From JAYQUR01 sp038133505 (GTDB lineage Bacteria; Pseudomonadota; Alphaproteobacteria; MPNO01; UBA830): a stretch of DNA of 13,609 nucleotides. Shown here piece by piece: positions 6,383-12,959 of this stretch (its first letter is position 1; the number at the start of each line of letters is the position of its first letter). The notes under the pieces are model-generated. The model made no database searches. It had not been told where the DNA came from and saw only the letters and a list, made by a program, of their open reading frames with translations. The DNA is taken from contig JAYPTI010000091.1 of NCBI GenBank assembly GCA_038133505.1, positions 1-13,609 on the forward strand. Reading direction: 5' to 3'. The position numbers and the translations under genes are program-made.

Positions 6383-8110
6383 TCACGTGCCCGCCAGCGC
6401 CGCGTCGGCCACCTTCTCCGCCATCATGATCGTCGGGATGTTGGTGTTCGCGCGCGGCACGCACGGCATGATGGATGCGTCGCAGACGCGCAGCCCCTCG
6501 ACCCCGTAGACGCGCCCGGACGGGTCGGTCACGGCACCCGGATCGTCGGGCGCGCCCATCCGGCAGGTGCAGGACGCGTGCCAGTGCCCGGTCACGGTCT
6601 TCTTCACCCACTCGGCAATGACGGAATCGTCGGCAAGCAGTTCGGCCATTGTCGGGCCGTCCTGGATGACGTTCTTTATGAACCCGCGGCGGATCGGCCC
6701 TCCGAGATCCATGAGCAAAGATGCAACCGCGGTACGCACGCGGTTCGCGCCGTTGAATTCGTTGTAGCGGCGGACGCGCTCCGAATAGGCGACGGGAAAG
6801 ACGTCGTGTACGGCGCGGCGGATCGCGGGATCGTCGTGCAGGGCGGCGATCGTGCGCGTGGCCGCGACCAGCCGCGCGAGATCGCGCTCGTCCGAACACA
6901 TGTCGAAATCGACGTCGGGCTCGACGGCGGGATCGGGCGAGGCCAGCGTCACCTCACCGGTCGAGTACGACTTGTTGACCCACACCATCACCGCGCCGAT
7001 GCGGTCGCCAAGCGCGTGCCACGCGGTCTTGTTCGTCGGGATCAGGAACATGTCACCGGGCCCGCACTCCTCAAGCCCCGACGAGAACCGCAGGCCGGCG
7101 ATCATCTGGCGGCGCATGCCGTCCGGCAGCCGGGCCGGACGCTTCATGTAGGACGCGATGGAGACGCCGGGATGCTCCATCAGGTGCTGCCCGACGCCGG
7201 GCCGGTCCGCGACCACGCCGATGCCCAGATGCGACAGCGCCGCGGCGGAACCGACGCCGGAGCGCATCAGGATCGCGGGCGAATGGAGCGCGCCGCCGCA
7301 GACGACCGCTTCGCGCGTGCGGATCGAAACGTCCTCGCCGTGGCGGCGAGCGGAAACGCCCCTGAGAACGCGGCCGGCGAAGTCGAGCGTGCGCACCTCC
7401 GTCTCGTCCAGGATCGCGAAATTCCCGCGCGCCCGAACCTCGCGCGTCAGATAGGCGACATTGGCCGAGACCCGCCTGTCGTCGATGTTGGAGATCGTGA
7501 CCGGAAAATAGCCGTCGGCGAACTCCCCGTTCATGTCTTCGATATAGTCGAAGCCGGCCGCCTTGGCCGCATCCATCACCGCCTGGGTGTAGCCGGGCCA
7601 GACCTCGGGAAACAGCCGGCGGATACCGATCGGCCCGTCGGCGCCGTGCAACGGCCCGTCGAAGTCGCGGTCGGATTCGAGCTTCCGGAAATAGGGCAGC
7701 ACGTCCTGCCAGCCCCAGCCCCGTGCGCCGCGCGCGGCCCATTCTTCGTAGTCCAGCGGACTCCCGCGGTTCGCCATCATGCCGTTGATCGACGAGCCGC
7801 CGCCGATCACCCGTCCCTGCTGGTAGAGCTTGTCCGGCCGCGTATCGGGCGCGTTGCCGGGGCGCGGCGGCACGACGACGCGAAGCTTGCCCCAGATATA
7901 TTGAGGATCGTTGTAGGCGACGCCGGCGAAGCCGTCCTCGAGCTGGGCCGGGAGCGCATCGGTCGGGTAATCCGTCCCTGCCTCGACGAGAAGAACCCGA
8001 TTCTCGGGCCGCGCGCTCAGCCGCGACGCCATCACGCAGCCGGCGGAGCCGCCGCCGATCACCACATAGTCCCATCTCCGCCGGGCCGCCTCGGCCGCCG
8101 AGATCGTCAC
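6383..8110 (-). CDS. GMC family FAD-dependent oxidoreductase
   Basis: A 575-residue flavoprotein of the glucose-methanol-choline (GMC) family, close in layout to choline/alcohol dehydrogenases. The N-terminal ADP-binding motif is YVVIGGGSAG (residues 15-24). The first GMC signature covers ~103-116 (IGGGSSINGMMANRG) and the second 273-287 (GALHSPAILMRSGVG), followed by VGQHLMEHPGV. The active-site His511 lies in GHWHASCTCRMG and the partner Asn557 in ANTNIPTIM near the C-terminus. Such enzymes oxidise a primary or secondary alcohol (sometimes an amino alcohol) to the carbonyl, passing electrons to oxygen or a quinone. No signal peptide is seen. The GTG at 8110 is well supported by AGGGAGGAAG five bases upstream. 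One oddity is Cys at the position usually Gly before TCRMG. It is divergent from the binding protein gene, so control from the shared spacer is likely. Confidence 0.93.
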   Translation of the reverse strand: MTISAAEAARRRWDYVVIGGGSAGCVMASRLSARPENRVLLVEAGTDYPTDALPAQLEDGFAGVAYNDPQYIWGKLRVVVPPRPGNAPDTRPDKLYQQGRVIGGGSSINGMMANRGSPLDYEEWAARGARGWGWQDVLPYFRKLESDRDFDGPLHGADGPIGIRRLFPEVWPGYTQAVMDAAKAAGFDYIEDMNGEFADGYFPVTISNIDDRRVSANVAYLTREVRARGNFAILDETEVRTLDFAGRVLRGVSARRHGEDVSIRTREAVVCGGALHSPAILMRSGVGSAAALSHLGIGVVADRPGVGQHLMEHPGVSIASYMKRPARLPDGMRRQMIAGLRFSSGLEECGPGDMFLIPTNKTAWHALGDRIGAVMVWVNKSYSTGEVTLASPDPAVEPDVDFDMCSDERDLARLVAATRTIAALHDDPAIRRAVHDVFPVAYSERVRRYNEFNGANRVRTAVASLLMDLGGPIRRGFIKNVIQDGPTMAELLADDSVIAEWVKKTVTGHWHASCTCRMGAPDDPGAVTDPSGRVYGVEGLRVCDASIMPCVPRANTNIPTIMMAEKVADAALAGT

Positions 8111-8247
8111 GTCGCTTCCTCCCTTTTCGCCGCCGCCGGCGTTCGTGGTCGCCGTTTACGCGGGATTCATGATATCACCTGCATATCGCCGTGGCGTGCC
8201 GCACGTCGCCGGCGGGACGCGCCGACAGCGACGGGACGGAACGACGG
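8111..8247. promoter_or_regulatory. Divergent intergenic region, likely promoters for both genes
   Basis: This 137-base spacer separates the GMC oxidoreductase (-) from the periplasmic binding protein (+) and must carry the start signals of both. An AT-richer patch at about 8154-8188 stands out from the GC-rich surroundings. It contains GATATC and a small inverted repeat (GATAT, 7 bases, ATATC), which could be a promoter or operator. I could not find -35/-10 pairs with convincing sequence and spacing on either strand, so no exact promoter is claimed. Confidence 0.4.
8115..8124 (-). promoter_or_regulatory. Strong ribosome binding site for the GMC gene
   Basis: On the - strand the bases read AGGGAGGAAG, close to the ideal anti-16S sequence, and end four bases before the GTG at 8108-8110. 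This site fixes the GTG start of the GMC oxidoreductase. It contrasts with most other genes in the window, which have weak sites and rely on coupling. Confidence 0.75.
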
Positions 8248-9468
8248 ATGAACAGACTGACGAGCGCCGCGATCGCCGCAACGGCGGCTCTGATCTGGTC
8301 CTCGACGCCTGCCGGCGCGAAGCCGGGCAGCTGCAGCGACCCGGTCGTCTTCGGCACCACCCTGTCGGCGACGGGCGATCTTGCCGGTTTCGCCGAGAAA
8401 TGGCGCGACATGACCATCGAGTTCGCCAGGGAGATCAACCGCGACGGGGGCATATTTCTGCGGTCCTGCCGCAAGAAGCTGCCGCTGCAGTTCATCATCT
8501 ACGACGACGAGAGCAAGCCGGAGACGTCGGTCCGCATGTTCGAGCGGCTGGCGACGCAGGACGAGGTCGACTTCTTCGTCGGCCCCGACTGGTCGTCGAT
8601 GGGCGTGCCGGTCGCCGCCGTCGCCGCGAAATACAATATCCCGACCGTCATGGCGAACGTCGCCGCGTCGCAGGCACGGAGCGCCGGCCGCGGCAACGTC
8701 TGGGCGGTGCCGATGCCGACGATGGCCAACTGGTCGGCCCGCTATTTCGACATGATGGCGAAACAGACGCCGAAGCCGGAGACCGTGCTGTTCGTCACGC
8801 AGGCGAACGCGATTACCCGGAACATCACCGACCACTGGATACAGGGCGCCGAACGGCTGGGCTTCAAGGTCATCGGCTACGAGACCTTCGAGGCGGGCCA
8901 GACAGATATTATGGCGCTGGTCCTGAAGCTGCGGCTGCGCCGGCCGGACATCATCTACATCTCGGCCTTCGAAGCGCCGTCCGCGCCGCTGCTGCAGCGG
9001 ATGCGCGAGGTGAAGATCCGCGCGAAGGACGTCCAGCACGCGCTGCTGTCCGGCACGCTGGCGCGCAAGCTGGGCGCGGCCGTCGAGGGGATGACCGGCG
9101 AGCTGACATGGTATCCCGGCGTCAAAGGCCCCTACGCGGCGCTGGCGCAAACGGTGCTGTCCCGCTCGGGCACCGATATGTTCGACTATCCGTGGACGAT
9201 GTCGCGGCTGTCCGCCTACCTGATCATGGTGAAGGCGGTGGAGCGCGCCGGTGCGGTCGACCGCATGAAGGTGCGCGCCGCGCTCGCGCAGGGGCGTTTC
9301 GACGCGCCACCGGGCCAGATCGCCTTCGGCGAGGACGGAGTGGCGACCGGCAACGGCGCACTCACGTTCCAGATCCAGAACGGCAAGCCGGTGATCGTGT
9401 GGCCGCCGGAACGCGCCACCGGGAAATACCGCTATCCCGCGCCGGCATGGAACGGAACGAGGAACTGA
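8248..9468 (+). CDS. ABC transporter substrate-binding protein (branched-chain amino acid type)
   Basis: A 406-residue periplasmic binding protein of the type 1 fold (Peripla_BP_6/LivJ-like family). The N-terminus is a Sec signal peptide: MNR, a hydrophobic Ala-rich stretch to ~residue 18, and a likely cleavage site after AGA (residue 24). The mature protein begins with PVVFGTTLSATGDLAGFAEK, the usual first strand and ligand loop of the family. Later pieces include FVGPDWSSMGVPVAAVAAKYNIPTV and the C-terminal RPDIIYISAF and FDYPWTMSRLSAYLIMVKA regions. The ATG at 8248 is chosen over the GTG at 8191 because only it places the signal peptide at the N-terminus. Related proteins bind amino acids, amides, aromatic acids or urea. 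No permease or ATPase gene lies nearby, so its transporter must be elsewhere. It is divergent from the GMC gene and 61 bases upstream of the SDR gene, probably co-transcribed with the latter. Confidence 0.9.
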   Translation: MNRLTSAAIAATAALIWSSTPAGAKPGSCSDPVVFGTTLSATGDLAGFAEKWRDMTIEFAREINRDGGIFLRSCRKKLPLQFIIYDDESKPETSVRMFERLATQDEVDFFVGPDWSSMGVPVAAVAAKYNIPTVMANVAASQARSAGRGNVWAVPMPTMANWSARYFDMMAKQTPKPETVLFVTQANAITRNITDHWIQGAERLGFKVIGYETFEAGQTDIMALVLKLRLRRPDIIYISAFEAPSAPLLQRMREVKIRAKDVQHALLSGTLARKLGAAVEGMTGELTWYPGVKGPYAALAQTVLSRSGTDMFDYPWTMSRLSAYLIMVKAVERAGAVDRMKVRAALAQGRFDAPPGQIAFGEDGVATGNGALTFQIQNGKPVIVWPPERATGKYRYPAPAWNGTRN

Positions 9469-9529
9469 CCGCCGCCGCGCGCCGTGCTATTGAAGACCAA
9501 TCGGGATGCAATGAAAGGGAGAAGAAACG

Positions 9530-10285
9530 ATGGCAAGACTTGAGGGACGGGTCGCGATCGTCACGGGATCGGGCCGCGGCATCGGCGCGGATTACGCAAA
9601 GGCGCTGGCGAGCGAAGGAGCGAAGGTCGTCGTCACCGACATCGTCGACACCGAGAACACGGTGAACATCATCAAGCAAGCCGGCGGCGAAGCCATCGGC
9701 ATCCATTGCGACGTCACCGATCCGGAAAACGTGAAGGCGATGGTCGCGGAGACGGTCGAGAAATTCGGCAAGCTCGACATCATCGTCAACAATGCGGCGC
9801 TGTTCGCCGACCTGGACCAGAAATCCTTCCTCGAAATCGACGAAGCGGAATGGGACCGCGTCATGCAGGTCAACACGCGCGGCGTCTTCACCTGCGTGAA
9901 GGCGGCCGTGCCGGAAATGAAGAAAAACGGCTACGGCAAGATCATCAACATCGCATCGGGCACCGTCTTCAAGGGCACGCCGATGCTGCTCCACTATGTC
10001 AGCTCCAAGGGCGCGCAGGTCGCGTTCACCCGTGCGCTTGCGCGCGAGGTCGGCGACGACGGCATCACCGTCAACTGCATCGCGCCCGGCCTGACGATGA
10101 GCGAAAAGGTCGTCAACGACGAACAATGGCAGGCCGCCAAGGACGCCAACACGAACTCGCGCGCCATCAAGCGCGAAGAAGTGCCGGAGGACCTGCTCGG
10201 CGCCGTGGTGTTCTTCTCGTCGTCGGACTCCGATTTCATCACCGGGCAGACGCTGGTCGTCGACGGCGGCTCGGCAATGCACTGA
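9530..10285 (+). CDS. SDR family NAD(P)-dependent oxidoreductase
   Basis: A 251-residue classical short-chain dehydrogenase/reductase of normal length. The nucleotide-binding motif is TGSGRGIG (residues 12-19). Asp37 at the end of the second strand favours NAD(H) over NADP(H). The adenine-ring Asp61 (CDVTD), NNAA (87-90), the catalytic Asn115, Ser143, Tyr156 and Lys160 (YVSSK) and the C-terminal GQTLVVDGG are all present, so the enzyme should be active and cytoplasmic. The reaction is reversible oxidation of an alcohol to a ketone on an unidentified substrate. The start is supported by AAAGGGAGAAG a few bases before the ATG. It follows the binding protein gene on the same strand. Together with the GMC alcohol oxidoreductase it could process the ligand captured by that protein, which is inference. 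Confidence 0.93.
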   Translation: MARLEGRVAIVTGSGRGIGADYAKALASEGAKVVVTDIVDTENTVNIIKQAGGEAIGIHCDVTDPENVKAMVAETVEKFGKLDIIVNNAALFADLDQKSFLEIDEAEWDRVMQVNTRGVFTCVKAAVPEMKKNGYGKIINIASGTVFKGTPMLLHYVSSKGAQVAFTRALAREVGDDGITVNCIAPGLTMSEKVVNDEQWQAAKDANTNSRAIKREEVPEDLLGAVVFFSSSDSDFITGQTLVVDGGSAMH

Positions 10286-10292
10286 GGCGATC

Positions 10293-10326
10293 CCGCTTCG
10301 GTGCGGCCACGGCCGCACCGAAGCGG
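10293..10326. terminator. Perfect 16-bp inverted repeat, likely bidirectional terminator
   Basis: The arm CCGCTTCGGTGCGGCC (10293-10308) and its exact reverse complement (10311-10326) are separated by only two bases. In RNA the tip would open to a small loop, giving a very stable hairpin on either strand. It lies in the 48-base gap between the convergent SDR gene (ends 10285) and rhomboid gene (ends 10334), the expected place for a shared terminator. Neither side has a T-tract, so termination may need Rho or depend on stem strength. Confidence 0.7.
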
Positions 10327-10333
10327 CCCGCGC

Positions 10334-10978
10334 TCAATTCACGACGCGGAGATGCGGCGGGCGCTCGTCGGGGTCGGGCTGCGGCGGCTTCCGCAGGAAC
10401 GGAAACAGGGCGAGACCGGCGAAGAACCCGCCGGCGTGCGCTTCCCAGCTGATCCCGCCGCCGCTGACCAGCGCATAGCCGACATTCACCACCATCATCA
10501 TCACGACGTATTTGACGATTTCCTTGCCGGTCGGCTCGGAGAACCCGTCAGCGCCGCGGATCAGCACGTAGGCGCCGGCGCCCAGCAGGCCGAACACCGC
10601 GCCCGAAGCGCCGATGAGGAACTGGCTGACGCCCCAGTTCAGAAAAGCATGCGCCAGCGCGCCGGCGGTGCCGGTGGCGATGAAGAAAAGCGCGAAGCCC
10701 CGACCCGTCATGTGCGGCGTTATCTGAGGCGACAGTACCAGAAGCCAGATGAGGTTCGACAGGAGATGCAGCCAGCCGCTGTGCACGAAGACGGACGTCG
10801 CCGCGCCGTACAGCCAGACCGGGTTGAAGCCGCCGTCGCGGAACAGGTCGAACCCGAGGAAATAGACCAGCGCGCCGTCGAGCCCGGGCGGCAGGACGTA
10901 GCGGACCGCCTGCACGACGATCAGGATGATCAGCAGGCGGATCGCCACAGGCGACATGGTGAGGTTCGAGGGATTCAT
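10334..10978 (-). CDS. Rhomboid family intramembrane serine protease
   Basis: A 214-residue protein with about six transmembrane helices, the basic bacterial rhomboid size. The catalytic Ser125 lies in GASGAVFGLLGAG and the catalytic His181 in EAHAGGFFAGLAL, giving the Ser-His dyad. The conserved second-helix pattern His66...His71-x-x-x-Asn75 (FVHSGWLHLLSN) is also present. Such enzymes cleave transmembrane helices of substrate proteins inside the inner membrane. The ATG at 10978 gives a short cytoplasmic leader before the first helix; the frame stays open far upstream, but that part overlaps the AEC gene on the same strand and has no membrane-protein character. There is no clear Shine-Dalgarno site. 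It lies 137 bases after the AEC pair and could have its own promoter. The C-terminal tail is Pro/Asp/Arg-rich and soluble. Substrates are not predictable. Confidence 0.9.
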   Translation of the reverse strand: MNPSNLTMSPVAIRLLIILIVVQAVRYVLPPGLDGALVYFLGFDLFRDGGFNPVWLYGAATSVFVHSGWLHLLSNLIWLLVLSPQITPHMTGRGFALFFIATGTAGALAHAFLNWGVSQFLIGASGAVFGLLGAGAYVLIRGADGFSEPTGKEIVKYVVMMMVVNVGYALVSGGGISWEAHAGGFFAGLALFPFLRKPPQPDPDERPPHLRVVN

Positions 10979-11115
10979 GGGATCGTCAGCATACTTTGCG
11001 GCGGCGGGCAGGACACGCGTCCGGACGGCGGGGACGAAACGCGGGCATTGGGGAATAAGTGGGAGCCGATCGCGCCGGAGGCAAGGTGTTCCGCCATTTC
11101 CGCGCCTCGCAACGG

Positions 11116-11997
11116 CTACAGCAGCGCGAGAAGGAGAAGCGGCAGGGTCACCACGGAAACGGCCGTGGACACCACCACCATGCCGGCGACCTCCTCCGGC
11201 TTGCGGCGATATTGCTGCGCGAACAGGTAGCTGGAGACCGCAACCGGCATGGCAGACTGCAGCACGACGACGGCCCGTGCCGCACCGTCGAGCCCGAACA
11301 ATTCGGCAACCGCGAACCCGACGCCTGCGCCCATGCCCAGGCGGAACAGCGCGAGCGCGGCACTGCGGGCGGCACCGCCGATGCGAAGCTGCAGGAGCGA
11401 GACGCCAAGCGCGACGAGCTGCGCCGGGATCACCATCGCGCCCAGGAGATTCGTGGTGTTGAAGATCCAGTCGGGCACCCGGAGCCCGGCGAGCTGGAGC
11501 CCGACGGCCAGCGCCACGGCGTAGATTACCGGCGTGCGGACCAGCTTGCGCAGCGACCACGTTCCCGCAGCGATAGCCTCGCCGATCGTGAAGGTTCCGA
11601 TCGCGCCGAACGTGAAGAAGACGATCGCCAGCGCGAGACCGACGTCGCCGAAGGCGAAGTAACAGACCGGCATTCCCATGCTGCCGGTCAGCGGGAAGAC
11701 TAGCGACGGCAGGTAGGACGGCACGTCGAGACGGGCAATGCGGACCGCGGCGTACGCGAACGCGAAGAACCCGGCGTAGCAGGCGACGGTCGCCAGCGCG
11801 ATCTCGCCGAGCGCCCGGGGCGATATCTCGACCTTGTGGAACACCGCGACGATCAGGCACGGCACGCCGATGTTGTAGACCAACGACGTGATCAGGTCGC
11901 CGTCGAACGGCGGGCCGAACCGTGCCCAGCCGATGCCGATGGCGATGCACAGGAATACGGGCGCGACGATCGCGGCGAGCTGGGACGCCATCTCCAT
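11116..11997 (-). CDS. AEC family transporter, second of tandem pair
   Basis: A 293-residue inner-membrane carrier with about ten helices in two halves, of the auxin efflux carrier (AEC) family. Family marks include YNIGVPCL in the first half, FPLTGSMGMPVCYFAFG (Gly-Met-Pro break), and NTTNLLGAMVIPAQLVALG in the second half. Bacterial members export or import dicarboxylates such as malate and malonate, or remain uncharacterised. The ATG at 11997 begins two bases after the last base of the upstream paralogue's stop, with a second ATG two codons on; both imply translational coupling. It is homologous to the upstream carrier over its full length. The substrate is unknown. Confidence 0.88.
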   Translation of the reverse strand: MEMASQLAAIVAPVFLCIAIGIGWARFGPPFDGDLITSLVYNIGVPCLIVAVFHKVEISPRALGEIALATVACYAGFFAFAYAAVRIARLDVPSYLPSLVFPLTGSMGMPVCYFAFGDVGLALAIVFFTFGAIGTFTIGEAIAAGTWSLRKLVRTPVIYAVALAVGLQLAGLRVPDWIFNTTNLLGAMVIPAQLVALGVSLLQLRIGGAARSAALALFRLGMGAGVGFAVAELFGLDGAARAVVVLQSAMPVAVSSYLFAQQYRRKPEEVAGMVVVSTAVSVVTLPLLLLALL

Positions 11998-11998
11998 C

Positions 11999-12874
11999 TC
12001 AGAGCACCACCAGCATCAGCGCGGGCAGCAGCGCGAGCGCGATGACCGTCGAGATGAGGATCATGCTCGCCGTGTCGGAGGCGTTGCGCCCGAAGCGCTG
12101 CGCGAACATGTAGTTGTGTACGGCGACCGGCATCGAGCATTCGATGATCAGCACGCCGCGGGCCGCGCCTTCGAGACCGAGCGCCAGCGACAGCCCGTAG
12201 CCGACGCCGAAGCCCGCGAGCAGCTTGACCACCGAGATGCCGATGATCGTCACCGCGCCCTGCGCCCGCATGTTGGCGATGGCGACGCCGAGGGAGATGA
12301 TCATCAGCGGGATGGCGAGCCCGCCCATCAGCTTCGTGGTGTTGGCGAGCCAGGCCGGCGGCTCGACCCCGGGGATCATGAAGGCGAGCGCGGCGATCAC
12401 TGCGTAGATCAGCGGATTATTGTAGAAGACGTCGGCGGCGAACCGGCCGGCATAGATGCTCCAGCCCACGGTGAAGCTGAACAGCGACGACATCACGAAG
12501 ATGCCGATGCCGAGCGCGAGCCCCTCGGGACCGAAGGCGAACAGGCAGAGCGGCAGGCCCATGTTGCCGGTGTTGGACGAGGTGAAGACCGGCAGATAGG
12601 TATGCGCCGGCAGCCTCAGCTCGGTGATGACGACGAGCCCGACCGCGAGGAAGCCGATCAGGGCGAGACCGTAGGCACCTGCCATGGTGCCGAAAGCCTC
12701 CGGGCTGACCTTGAGGCTGGTCAGCGTCGAGAAGGCGAGGCACGGCATCCCGATATTGAGCGCCAGCGTGCCGACCATCCGCGTGTCGAACGGCCGGCCT
12801 GCACGGCCCCACAGGAACCCGATGCCCGCGCAGACGAAAACGGGCGCGATGACGGACAGGATCTTTAGGATCAA
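11999..12874 (-). CDS. AEC family transporter, first of tandem pair
   Basis: A 291-residue ten-helix carrier of the auxin efflux carrier family, paralogous to the next gene. It shows LNIGMPCLAFSTL, SSNTGNMGLPLCLFAFG with the Asn-x-Gly-x-Gly-x-Pro-type motif, and NTTKLMGGLAIPLMIISLGVAI. The start is TTG at 12874; no ATG or GTG occurs in frame near the first helix, and the next Met is residue 33, past that helix. The TTG N-terminus (MILKILSVIAPVFVCAGIGFL) leads directly into helix 1, supporting it. No strong ribosome binding site is seen. A terminator hairpin lies just upstream, after the LLM oxidoreductase gene, so the pair may rely on its own promoter in the 85-base gap or on read-through. 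The substrate is unknown, possibly a carboxylate. Confidence 0.87.
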   Translation of the reverse strand: MILKILSVIAPVFVCAGIGFLWGRAGRPFDTRMVGTLALNIGMPCLAFSTLTSLKVSPEAFGTMAGAYGLALIGFLAVGLVVITELRLPAHTYLPVFTSSNTGNMGLPLCLFAFGPEGLALGIGIFVMSSLFSFTVGWSIYAGRFAADVFYNNPLIYAVIAALAFMIPGVEPPAWLANTTKLMGGLAIPLMIISLGVAIANMRAQGAVTIIGISVVKLLAGFGVGYGLSLALGLEGAARGVLIIECSMPVAVHNYMFAQRFGRNASDTASMILISTVIALALLPALMLVVL

Positions 12875-12895
12875 GGCTGGGTACCGGGATGAATG

Positions 12896-12922
12896 AAAAG
12901 CTGCGGCAGACCGCGCTGCCGC
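12896..12922 (-). terminator. Intrinsic terminator after the LLM oxidoreductase gene
   Basis: On the - strand a perfect 7-bp stem (GCGGCAG / CTGCCGC, 12903-12922) with a 6-base loop is followed by AGCTTTTC, a short T-run. It lies 38 bases after the stop of the LLM gene and 22 bases before the TTG of the AEC gene. It is the most classical terminator in the window, though the T-run is short and read-through into the AEC pair is possible. Confidence 0.6.
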
Positions 12923-12959
12923 CGCAATCTAGTGTCTTTCTCCGGCGGGCGAAACCGCT

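Noticed and set aside
5297..8251. A 984-codon open frame on the + strand
   Set aside because: It runs antisense to two methyltransferases and the GMC gene, all with clear family motifs. Its translation is Arg/Asp/His-rich without domains, a shadow of GC-rich codon bias.
10334..11950. A 538-codon version of the rhomboid gene
   Set aside because: The extra N-terminal part overlaps the AEC gene in another frame and is Arg/Ala-rich. The rhomboid domain is complete from the ATG at 10978.
11888..12868. A 326-codon open frame on the + strand
   Set aside because: It is antisense to the first AEC carrier, very rich in His, Asp, Arg and Glu, with no domain; a typical shadow.
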